Shown one piece after another: positions 26,244 through 33,252 of a stretch of DNA of 51,913 nucleotides (positions within the stretch are counted from its first letter, which is position 1; each line of letters starts with the position of its first letter). A program made the translations under genes and the position numbers. This DNA comes from Hinthialibacter sp964556895 (GTDB lineage: Bacteria; Hinthialibacterota; Hinthialibacteria; Hinthialibacterales; Hinthialibacteraceae). The DNA lies in assembly GCA_964556895.1 (NCBI GenBank), contig CAZKYC010000023.1, positions 1 through 51,913 of the forward strand. The letters run 5' to 3'. The notes under the pieces are model-generated. The model was not told the origin of the DNA, did no database searches, and saw only the letters and a list, made by a program, of their open reading frames with translations.

Positions 26244-26792
26244 ATGAAAAACCCCACCGTGTTTCTTGACCGGGATGGGACCCTTATCGTCGATGTCGGA
26301 TATCCCAAAGACCCAAATCTGGTGGAGCCGCTTGACGGGGCTATCGAGTCGATGAAGGCGCTGATTGACAAAGGCTATCAACTTGTCGTAATCAGCAACC
26401 AGTCGGGGGTAGGGCGGGGCATGATTTCGCCCGAAGAGGCCAAGAGCGTTCATGACCGTTTTATCGAAGTGTTTGAAGAGACGGGCGTGACATTCGCCGA
26501 TGTGTATTATTGCCCACACGCGCCCGACGAAGGCTGTGAGTGCCGAAAGCCGTCTCCGTATATGTTAAACCAGGCTGACGCGGACCACGGCGTCGATTTT
26601 TCGCGTTCATGGATGGTCGGCGACCGCCTGGGCGACGTGCAAACGGGGAAAAATGCGGGCTGCCGCGCTATCCTGTTTAGAAGCCAATATGTTGACGATC
26701 CGGGCGCCTTGCCCGACGCCGTGGTCGACGGCTGGAATGAAGCGTTACCGATCCTATTGAAGGCAAGAGACGAAATTCGTGAAACCTCTTGA
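26244..26792 (+). CDS. gmhB: D-glycero-beta-D-manno-heptose-1,7-bisphosphate 7-phosphatase (HAD)
   Basis: HAD-superfamily phosphatase. DRDGT near the start provides the nucleophile pair; SNQSGVGRG and the zinc loop CPHAPDEGCECRKP are diagnostic for the GmhB/histidinol-phosphatase branch; MVGDRLGDVQTG is the last acidic motif. At 182 residues it fits GmhB. GAGAG lies before ATG 26244; the earlier TTG frame is unnecessary. The 3' end overlaps the HldA-like kinase gene by 14 bases, as expected for two consecutive steps of ADP-heptose synthesis. It opens a six-gene operon whose other members look catabolic, so the true substrate may be another sugar bisphosphate. Confidence 0.88.
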   Translation: MKNPTVFLDRDGTLIVDVGYPKDPNLVEPLDGAIESMKALIDKGYQLVVISNQSGVGRGMISPEEAKSVHDRFIEVFEETGVTFADVYYCPHAPDEGCECRKPSPYMLNQADADHGVDFSRSWMVGDRLGDVQTGKNAGCRAILFRSQYVDDPGALPDAVVDGWNEALPILLKARDEIRETS

Positions 26793-27747
26793 ATCAATTC
26801 TTGAACGATTTGTTGGACTGAAGGTCCTCATCATCGGCGATGTGATGCTTGATGAATATATCTGGGGCGATGTTGACCGCATCTCGCCCGAAGCTCCTGT
26901 GCCAGTCGTCGACATTCATCACCGCACTTGGGCGCCGGGCGGCGCCGCCAACGCCGCGGCCAACATCCAAAGCCTGGGCGGCAAGGCGATGTTGTGTGGT
27001 GTGACCGGCGCTGACTATCAGGGCGATAAGTTGCGCGAACTGCTGCAGGATTGTCAGGTCGGTTTTGATGGGTTGGTTTCAATTCAAGGCAGGCCGACTT
27101 CGACCAAGACGCGGATAATCGCACGCGGCCAACAGATGGTGCGCGTCGACTCAGAGTCGCGAAAACCGCTAACGCGTGAATCTGAAGGCCCGCTGGTTGA
27201 TTTCGTCGAATCAGCGATAGAGCAACACGACGCTTGCATCTTGTCAGACTATAACAAGGGCGTGTTGTCAGAGCGCTTGTCACAGTTCGCCATTCGCGCA
27301 GCCCGAAACGCCAATAAACCAGTTGTTGTTGACCCCAAGGGGGTCGACTATAAAAAATACCGTAACGCCACTGTCATCAAACCTAACACCAGTGAAGTCG
27401 AAGAAGCCATCGGGCGCCCGGTCGAAAATGAAGAAGACTTGCTGCTCGCCGGGCAAAAGATTTTAGACGTGGTCGGCCAAAGCGCCTTATTGGTCACGCG
27501 CGGCGCCGGCGGGATGACGCTGTTTCAACATGGCCATATCGAACAACATATCCCGACTATGGCGCGTACGGTGTACGACGTGACCGGAGCGGGCGACACC
27601 GTGGTCAGCGCCTTGGCGATGGCGTTGGCCTCGGGGGCTGACCTGCTCAACGGCGCCCATCTGGCCAACCACGCGGCGGGCGTCGTAGTCGGGAAGGTCG
27701 GTACGGCGACCGTGACGCTGGATGATTTAAAAGAAGGAAAGGACTAA
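26779..27747 (+). CDS. hldA: HldA-like heptose-7-phosphate kinase (PfkB family)
   Basis: PfkB-family sugar kinase whose N-terminal GDVMLDEYIWGDVDRISPE and following APVPVV block are characteristic of the heptose-7-phosphate kinase (RfaE domain I). The PfkB signature GAGDTVVSALAM lies near the C-terminus. It is 322 residues and lacks the cytidylyltransferase domain found in fused HldE. The GTG start at 26779 lies inside gmhB, implying translational coupling. Product would be D-glycero-D-manno-heptose-1,7-bisphosphate, the GmhB substrate; an adenylyltransferase and epimerase for the remaining steps are not in the window. Confidence 0.85.
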   Translation: MKPLESILERFVGLKVLIIGDVMLDEYIWGDVDRISPEAPVPVVDIHHRTWAPGGAANAAANIQSLGGKAMLCGVTGADYQGDKLRELLQDCQVGFDGLVSIQGRPTSTKTRIIARGQQMVRVDSESRKPLTRESEGPLVDFVESAIEQHDACILSDYNKGVLSERLSQFAIRAARNANKPVVVDPKGVDYKKYRNATVIKPNTSEVEEAIGRPVENEEDLLLAGQKILDVVGQSALLVTRGAGGMTLFQHGHIEQHIPTMARTVYDVTGAGDTVVSALAMALASGADLLNGAHLANHAAGVVVGKVGTATVTLDDLKEGKD

Positions 27748-27750
27748 GCC

Positions 27751-28113
27751 ATGCCGAAGTTAATCGAGTCGCCCTCGCGCGTTGAGGCGGCGGGCAATAA
27801 ACCCAAACTCATTGATGAATTTGTCGGGCGCGTCAATACCAAGACCGAAGGCGTCAGCGTCGCCCACATGCGTTCGCCGGGCGGCTGGGTGGAGCCAGGC
27901 CAGACGCCTGAGTTTGATGAATACACCGTAGTAATTCGTGGGACGCTGCACGTCGAATACAACGGCGGCGCCTTAGATGTGAAGGCGGGGCAGGCGGTCC
28001 ACGCCGAAGCGGGGCAGTGGGTTCGTTACAGTACGCCGGGCGAAGAGGGCGCTGAATATATCGCGGTGTGTTTGCCGGCGTTTTCAATTGATACTGTCCA
28101 TCGCGACGAATAA
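27751..28113 (+). CDS. small cupin-fold protein
   Basis: Single-domain cupin, 120 residues. The barrel region runs from about 45 to 115 with GGWVEPGQTPEFDEYTVVI as cupin motif 1 (Glu rather than the usual paired His) and a second strand set AGQAVHAEAGQWVRY. AAAGGA precedes the ATG, four bases after the upstream gene, so it is part of the operon. Small cupins of this kind serve as isomerases, sugar-binding sensors or auxiliary proteins; I cannot choose. Confidence 0.75.
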   Translation: MPKLIESPSRVEAAGNKPKLIDEFVGRVNTKTEGVSVAHMRSPGGWVEPGQTPEFDEYTVVIRGTLHVEYNGGALDVKAGQAVHAEAGQWVRYSTPGEEGAEYIAVCLPAFSIDTVHRDE

Positions 28114-28136
28114 ACCATCCTCGGGCAGGCCAAACC

Positions 28137-29033
28137 ATGAGCAACTATGCTGAAATGCTGCAAGGGGTCTTTCTCCCCATTACAACGCCGTTCAACAAAG
28201 ACATGAGCGTCAACTACGGCGCGCTTAAGGTCAACGTTCATCTTTACGCCAAGTCGGGCGTACACGGCTATCTCGCGTTGGGCAGCAACGGCGAAAGCCG
28301 ATGTTTGACCGAAGATGAAAAGCGCCAGGTTCTTGAGACCATCCTTGAATATAAACACCCCAATCAATATGTGATGACCGGGTGTATCTATGACAGCACG
28401 CCGCAGACCATCGACTTTATGGAATTTGCTCAATGTGTTGGCAGCCATTTTGCGACACTGCTGACGCCGTCGTATTTTCGCAAGCAGATGACCCATGAGA
28501 TTCTGGTCAATTATTTCACCGAATGCGCCGAAGCGGTGGATATCCCGGTGTTGTTATACAATGCGCCCGGTTTCACAGGCGTCACGCTTGAATTTGAAAC
28601 CGTGAAAGAACTCTCGAAACACCCCAATATCGTCGGTATGAAAGACAGCGCCCCCAGCGGCATCGAGAAATTCTGTGAATTAAACAGCCCTGAGTTTAGC
28701 GTGATGGCTGGGTCGGCGAATTTTTATTACGAAGCGATTCAACTCGGCTCGCCCGGCGGGGTGATCAGTCTGGGCAATATTCTTCCTGAAGCGGGGCTCA
28801 AACTCTATGAACTTTCGAAGAAAGGCGACACGCCCGAAGGCCGCGACCTGCACCAGCGTATGAAAGCCGCCAATAAGAAAATCAGCGGGACGTATGGCGT
28901 TCCCGGTGTGAAGGCGGCGATGGACATCTGTGGTAGGGCGGGCGAATGGCCGCGCAAACCGCTTCAACGTCTGGGCGACGAAGACCGCGCGGTCATTAAA
29001 CAAGCGCTGCTCAACTCGGGGCTTTGGTCATGA
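28137..29033 (+). CDS. DapA-family aldolase, 4-hydroxy-2-oxoglutarate aldolase-like
   Basis: Schiff-base aldolase of the dihydrodipicolinate synthase superfamily. The lysine is Lys169 (VGMKDSAP), the activating tyrosine Tyr141 (LLYNAPG), and the phosphate/carboxylate loop GSNGE replaces the DapA GTTGE. Together with TPSYFRKQM and the C-terminal YGVPGVKAAMD, these point towards 4-hydroxy-2-oxoglutarate aldolase or a 2-keto-3-deoxy-sugar-acid aldolase rather than lysine biosynthesis. It would yield pyruvate plus an aldehyde. It overlaps the following FGGY kinase by four bases. The precise substrate is inference. Confidence 0.87.
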   Translation: MSNYAEMLQGVFLPITTPFNKDMSVNYGALKVNVHLYAKSGVHGYLALGSNGESRCLTEDEKRQVLETILEYKHPNQYVMTGCIYDSTPQTIDFMEFAQCVGSHFATLLTPSYFRKQMTHEILVNYFTECAEAVDIPVLLYNAPGFTGVTLEFETVKELSKHPNIVGMKDSAPSGIEKFCELNSPEFSVMAGSANFYYEAIQLGSPGGVISLGNILPEAGLKLYELSKKGDTPEGRDLHQRMKAANKKISGTYGVPGVKAAMDICGRAGEWPRKPLQRLGDEDRAVIKQALLNSGLWS

Positions 29034-30385
29034 CCGTCGTGTTGGCGGTTGACGCAGGAACGACCGGCATGAAAGCCGCCCTAGTTCGCGATGGGCGAGA
29101 CATCATCGCCCAACATGAACTCTCATACCCACTCAACATTCGCGGGATGGAAATCGATCTAGACCCCCAACATTGGAGGGACGGATTGATCGAATGCTGT
29201 AACAACTTAGGGCCTGAACGCAGCGAGGTTCAAGCCATCGGCTTTTCAGTATCCACCCCCGGCGCGATGGCGTTTGACAAACACGGCGATCCATTAACGC
29301 CCGCCGTCTTGTTTATGGACGGCCGCAGCGGCGCTCAAGCCCAAGCGGTCCGAGACGCTATTGGCGAAGACGAACTGCTTGAGCGCACCAGCAATTTGCC
29401 TGTCTCCGGCGGCTGCTCGGCGTCTACAATTTTATGGTGGAAAGATAAACAGCCCGATGTGTTTAACCGCGCCGCCATGTTTGGCCATACGAATACGTTT
29501 CTATGCAAACGCCTGACGGGCGAATGGGGCATGGACCCATCAACCGCGTCATTGACCGCGCTCTATAACACCACAACAAATGACAAAACCTGGAACACGT
29601 CAATCGCCAATCAACTTGAAATCCCACTTGAAAAACTGCCTCCAATTATTGAAAGTTGGCAGCCTGTCGGTAAGCTCTTGCCGGTATGGGCTGCGCAGTT
29701 AGGGCTGCCCGCTGGAGTTGCCGTCTTGATGGGCGGCAATGACGCCATGTGCGCGGCGTTGACGGGCGGCGTCACTCGCGAGGGCGCTGTGCTCGATATT
29801 TGCGGGACCTGCGAAATTATCTGCGTCGGGCTGTCGAAGTCGGTATCCGGGCGGCAGTACAATGTGCGCTGCCATGTGATCCCCAATTTGTGGTCGACGT
29901 TGTATGTACTCAATACGGGTGGGAAGGCCTTGGAGTGGTTTCATCAGACGTTTTGCCGCGAGTTGTCAGCCGATGCGTTTTACCACGATTATGTGCCCGA
30001 GACGATTGAGAGCTATTTCGCCGTGGGCCGAACCTGGAACCTGCCCGACTATGACGTCTATCTCGCAGGCGACCGCTATAGCACCGAGGCCCGCTACGCC
30101 GCATTCTCGAAGCTACACCTTCAAACCGACCGTGAGATGATGTTGATGGCGGTCATTCGCGGCAACAACCAATATATGGCGCTGCATCTCAACGAGATGA
30201 AACAACACGTTAGCCTGTCGCGCGACATTCACCTGACGGGCGGGGGATTGTCGCAGGCGTTTATCCGATGTAAAAGAGAGTGGATGGGCGAGTATGAATA
30301 CCGCCTACGCGAAAACTCGTCGATGATGGGCGCCGCCCAATTGGCCCATTACGCGGTCTCAGGCGAAGCCGTCTGGGACGAATAA
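29030..30385 (+). CDS. FGGY-family carbohydrate kinase
   Basis: Cytoplasmic sugar kinase; ATP-binding and FGGY segments are visible: DAGTTGMKAAL at residue 8, GFSVSTPGAMAFD, FMDGRS, GGNDAMCAAL and LTGGGLSQ near the C-terminus. The ATG at 29030 overlaps the preceding stop (ATGA), a translationally coupled start; a TTG six bases earlier is not needed. Length 451 is normal. The family phosphorylates ketoses, alditols or glycerol; xylulose/ribulose-like substrates are most common. Its place before a class II aldolase suggests it makes the phosphorylated ketose that the aldolase splits. Confidence 0.88.
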   Translation: MTVVLAVDAGTTGMKAALVRDGRDIIAQHELSYPLNIRGMEIDLDPQHWRDGLIECCNNLGPERSEVQAIGFSVSTPGAMAFDKHGDPLTPAVLFMDGRSGAQAQAVRDAIGEDELLERTSNLPVSGGCSASTILWWKDKQPDVFNRAAMFGHTNTFLCKRLTGEWGMDPSTASLTALYNTTTNDKTWNTSIANQLEIPLEKLPPIIESWQPVGKLLPVWAAQLGLPAGVAVLMGGNDAMCAALTGGVTREGAVLDICGTCEIICVGLSKSVSGRQYNVRCHVIPNLWSTLYVLNTGGKALEWFHQTFCRELSADAFYHDYVPETIESYFAVGRTWNLPDYDVYLAGDRYSTEARYAAFSKLHLQTDREMMLMAVIRGNNQYMALHLNEMKQHVSLSRDIHLTGGGLSQAFIRCKREWMGEYEYRLRENSSMMGAAQLAHYAVSGEAVWDE

Positions 30386-30403
30386 CAACTCCAGGAGCAC
30401 ATC

Positions 30404-31279
30404 ATGCCGTTGATCAGTATGAAACCCATGCTCGCTGTTGCGCGCCAAGCAGGCTACGCGGTGGGAGCATTCAACGCAGTTGACTATCTGTCCTGCAAAG
30501 CGGTGATCGAAGCCGCTGAAACACTCGACGCGCCAGTGATCATTCAAACTTCGGTGAAGACGGTCAAGTTTTGGGGGCATTCGGCCATTGTGTCATGGAT
30601 GAAAAACCTGGCCGAAGATTCGCCCGTCCCCATCGCGCTTCACCTCGACCATTGTAAGGACATCGACTTTATTCAGGAGTGCATCGACGCCGGGTGGACG
30701 TCGGTGATGATCGACGCCTCGTCGCTGCCCTATGAAGACAACTTGGCGCTGAGCGCCGAGGTCGTGCGCCGCGCCTCAGAGAAGGGAATCGGCGTCGAAG
30801 CCGAGTTGGGTGAGATCGGCGGCGTCGAAGAAGACATCATCGTCGCCGAAGAAGACGCCCATCTGGCCGACCCTGATAAGGCCATCGCGTTTTGTGAAAA
30901 GGTCTCGCTGGCGGTGTTCGCCCCGGCGATTGGCACGGCGCATGGCGTCTACAAAGGCAAGCCCAAAATCGCGTTCGACCGCCTGGAAAAGATTTCGAGC
31001 GCGACGCCCACCCCGCTGGCGCTGCATGGCGGTACGGGGTTGACCGACGACGTGTTCAAACGCTGTATCGAACTGGGCTGCGCGAAAGTAAATATCTCGA
31101 CCGAACTCAAGCATGTCTTCATCGACAGTTTTGTGAACGATCACCAAAAGAACAACGTCTTTGAGCCGTTGAAACCCTTGGGCGCTCAGTTGGATGTGAT
31201 TCGAGAGGCTATGTCAGCCCATATTGTCCGCTTTGGCGGCGAAGGCCGCGCCTCCAAAGACGCGAAGAAGTATGGGTGA
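30404..31279 (+). CDS. class II ketose-bisphosphate aldolase
   Basis: Zinc-dependent aldolase of the fructose/tagatose-bisphosphate family. Residues seen: HLDHC with Asp82 (proton donor) and His83 (metal), EAELGEIGG, GTAHGVYKG with metal His180, LHGGTG with metal His208, and the phosphate loop KVNISTELK. At 291 residues it is nearer GatY/KbaY-like than large FbaA. AGGAG precedes the ATG. Final gene of the gmhB operon. It would cleave a 1-phosphate or 1,6-bisphosphate ketose to DHAP plus an aldehyde; whether hexose, heptose or branched sugar is unresolved. Confidence 0.9.
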   Translation: MPLISMKPMLAVARQAGYAVGAFNAVDYLSCKAVIEAAETLDAPVIIQTSVKTVKFWGHSAIVSWMKNLAEDSPVPIALHLDHCKDIDFIQECIDAGWTSVMIDASSLPYEDNLALSAEVVRRASEKGIGVEAELGEIGGVEEDIIVAEEDAHLADPDKAIAFCEKVSLAVFAPAIGTAHGVYKGKPKIAFDRLEKISSATPTPLALHGGTGLTDDVFKRCIELGCAKVNISTELKHVFIDSFVNDHQKNNVFEPLKPLGAQLDVIREAMSAHIVRFGGEGRASKDAKKYG

Positions 31280-31342
31280 GGATGTGAATTCTGTTGGGTA
31301 AGAACCCTACTATAATTATGGGAAGGGTTGGCCCATCCGCCG

Positions 31343-31394
31343 CGGCGAACTCTCCCAGAGGGTGAGGGAGAATATGGCGGAGGGAAATTCGCCG
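31343..31394 (+). repeat. hairpin repeat between operon and HAD gene
   Basis: CGGCGAA (31343-31349) pairs with TTCGCCG (31388-31394), enclosing a CTCCC/GGGAG hairpin (31352-31356 with 31366-31370). The CCGCCGCGGCG core just before it is also present in MITE copies 1 and 3. It probably belongs to a dispersed structured repeat rather than being a terminator, as no T run follows. Confidence 0.4.
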
Positions 31395-31469
31395 AGGTTG
31401 GGTCGGTTGCTATCGCTCTCTCGCAATGACACAGAATGAAAGAGTAAATGAGATTACCGGGAGGCTATC

Positions 31470-32183
31470 ATGGTACAAGCGTTGATATTTGACTGCGACG
31501 GCGTGTTAGTCGACACCGAGCGAGACGGACACCGCGTTGCATTTAATCAGGCGTTCAAAGAGAAAGGCTTGCCCATTGAGTGGGACGTCCCGCTTTATGG
31601 AGAGTTACTGCGCATCGGCGGCGGCAAGGAACGTATGCGCCACTTCTTTGACATGCAGGGTTGGCCGGGCGGCGTTGAAGACCGCGACGCCTTTATTCTT
31701 GAGATGCACAAAACCAAGACTGCATTGTTTATGCAAATCATCGAAAGCGGCCAGTTGCCCCTGCGCTCCGGAATCAAGCGCATCGTTGACGAAGCCATTG
31801 AGGCGGGCGTCACCCTGGCAGTGTGTTCGACCTCAAATGAAAAGGCGGTCAACAAAGTGGTCGAGGTATTATTGGGAGACGACCGCAAAGCCAAGTTCGC
31901 GGGCGTCTTCGCCGGCGATATGGCCAAGAAGAAAAAGCCCGACCCAGAAATCTATCATCTCGCCAAGAGCGAACTCAATCTTGATCCCGCCCGATGCGTC
32001 GTGATCGAAGACAGCCGAAATGGAATGCTCGCCGCTAAGGCGGCCAACATGAATTGTCTGGTGACCAAGAGCCATTACACGGGTGAAGAAGAATTTTCTG
32101 AAGCCGACGCCATCTATGATGAGCTGGGCGACCCGCCGACGGTCTATGTCAACATAGAGACCATCAAATCGCTGGCGAAGTAA
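31470..32183 (+). CDS. HAD-family phosphatase, CbbY/beta-phosphoglucomutase-like
   Basis: DCDGVLVDTE at residue 8 is motif I of subclass I HAD enzymes; a helical cap follows (about 20-100), CSTSNEKAV is motif II, KKKKPDPEIY motif III and VIEDSRNGMLAAKAA motif IV. Length 237 and the cap fit CbbY-type phosphatases, which dephosphorylate sugar phosphates such as xylulose-1,5-bisphosphate, or beta-phosphoglucomutase. GGGAGG lies before the ATG. It is separated from the operon by 190 bases, possibly transcribed with it since no terminator is evident. Housecleaning of phosphorylated sugars made by that operon is plausible. Confidence 0.87.
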   Translation: MVQALIFDCDGVLVDTERDGHRVAFNQAFKEKGLPIEWDVPLYGELLRIGGGKERMRHFFDMQGWPGGVEDRDAFILEMHKTKTALFMQIIESGQLPLRSGIKRIVDEAIEAGVTLAVCSTSNEKAVNKVVEVLLGDDRKAKFAGVFAGDMAKKKKPDPEIYHLAKSELNLDPARCVVIEDSRNGMLAAKAANMNCLVTKSHYTGEEEFSEADAIYDELGDPPTVYVNIETIKSLAK

Positions 32184-32241
32184 CTTGGTGGTCTACCTCA
32201 ATCTTTTGATTCAATGCGAGAGAGCGGAACGACCGAAGCAG

Positions 32242-32324
32242 GGGCAGGGCGAGTCTCCCGACGAGCCGCGTGGTAAAAAAACGCTAACTCTTTTTAGCGG
32301 CTCACCAGCAGGTTCGCCCTGCCC
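32242..32324 (+). repeat. nested-hairpin repeat element
   Basis: An 11-bp perfect outer stem (GGGCAGGGCGA with TCGCCCTGCCC) encloses GAGCC/GGCTC and a CGCTAA/TTAGCG hairpin. It abuts a second hairpin element. I see no coding capacity; the 83-codon frame across it is spurious. Confidence 0.55.
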
Positions 32325-32325
32325 A

Positions 32326-32379
32326 ACTTATTTAGATCGCTTCGTCGGCCTACGGCCTTCTCGCGATGCTCAAATAAGT
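32326..32379. repeat. hairpin repeat overlapping the vWA stop codon
   Basis: ACTTATTT and ATCGC pair with GCGAT and AAATAAGT across a TTCGTCGGCCTACGGCCTTC centre (GGCC-TAC-GGCC). The centre resembles the CGCTTCGxCG part of the three-way-junction family. Its last base is the first base of the complement of the vWA stop codon, so the element abuts the gene end. Confidence 0.5.
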
Positions 32380-33047
32380 CAAAACCTTTCAATCAGCGCC
32401 GCTTTGACAAATGACTGCATCCCTTCGGTGTTATGAATCGCCTCGCCTTGTCGGTAACTTCCGCACTGGGTCGTATTGGCAAGTTCTTGAAGCAAGGGCT
32501 GGGCGCCGGAGGCGAAGCCGATCTGGATGCAATGCATGCATACATTTGTTGCCGCGTTGTCTGCTAACTCATTGAATGCGTCGAGCGCGTCACCGATGTT
32601 GATGGGACGTCCGTCGCTGAAATAAAACACGGCAGTTTTTCCCGACGCGGTTTTGATTAACGATTGAATGTGGCTGATCTGAGATTCAAATGAAGAGACG
32701 CCGCCAAGAAAGAAGGCGTTTTGGATTTTGGTTTCAATTTCGATTCGGTCAAAGGCTTCGAATGGATAGACTTGAGTTTGCTTTCCGCCAAATACGATCA
32801 GTCCGACTTGATAGTCGCCTTGCGGCAGCGCATTGACCAGCATGTCCGCCAGCGTTTTTGTGAGTGGAAACTTATTGGCCTGCCCCATTGATGAAGAGGC
32901 GTCGAGAGCGATAACGACCTGATTAACTTCAACATATTCAGCCTGGTTGGTCTCGATTGGTCTAACCGGATAAGAAATAACCTCGGGCGATGTTGAACAT
33001 CCAAAAAATCCTAGGCTTAAAGCGCATACTAACACAAAGCGCGACAT
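32379..33047 (-). CDS. von Willebrand factor A domain lipoprotein
   Basis: 222 residues from ATG 33047 (AAAGGAAC upstream; earlier in-frame ATGs place a hydrophilic tail before the signal). MSRFVLVCALSLGFFGC is a lipoprotein signal with Cys17, so the protein is membrane-anchored in the periplasm. The vWA fold runs from about 45 to 215 with the metal site ALDASSSMG and later YFSDGRP. Similar lipoproteins bind a metal-dependent partner or peptidoglycan-associated complex. A consensus TATAAT lies at 33090-33085 on the minus strand but with no clear -35. Partner unknown; divergent from the metalloprotease gene. Confidence 0.85.
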   Translation of the reverse strand: MSRFVLVCALSLGFFGCSTSPEVISYPVRPIETNQAEYVEVNQVVIALDASSSMGQANKFPLTKTLADMLVNALPQGDYQVGLIVFGGKQTQVYPFEAFDRIEIETKIQNAFFLGGVSSFESQISHIQSLIKTASGKTAVFYFSDGRPINIGDALDAFNELADNAATNVCMHCIQIGFASGAQPLLQELANTTQCGSYRQGEAIHNTEGMQSFVKAALIERF

Positions 33048-33252
33048 GGAATTGTTCCTTTCCCTTCTAAAATTAAACATGACCATTATATACACATTGA
33101 TTGCAAGAAAATATAGCACTTATTCGTATTGGAGTGCGATAAGTGAAAAAAAATGTTGCGTTTTTTTGTAAATAATTAGGCATGTTTGCTAACGGCTATG
33201 CTATAGTTCCAGCCGAGAGATTTGTTGATAAACATTTAGGAAAGGGCTTCTG

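Noticed and set aside
32185..32436. 83-codon frame after the HAD gene
   Set aside because: It runs through two hairpin repeats and the antisense of the vWA gene.
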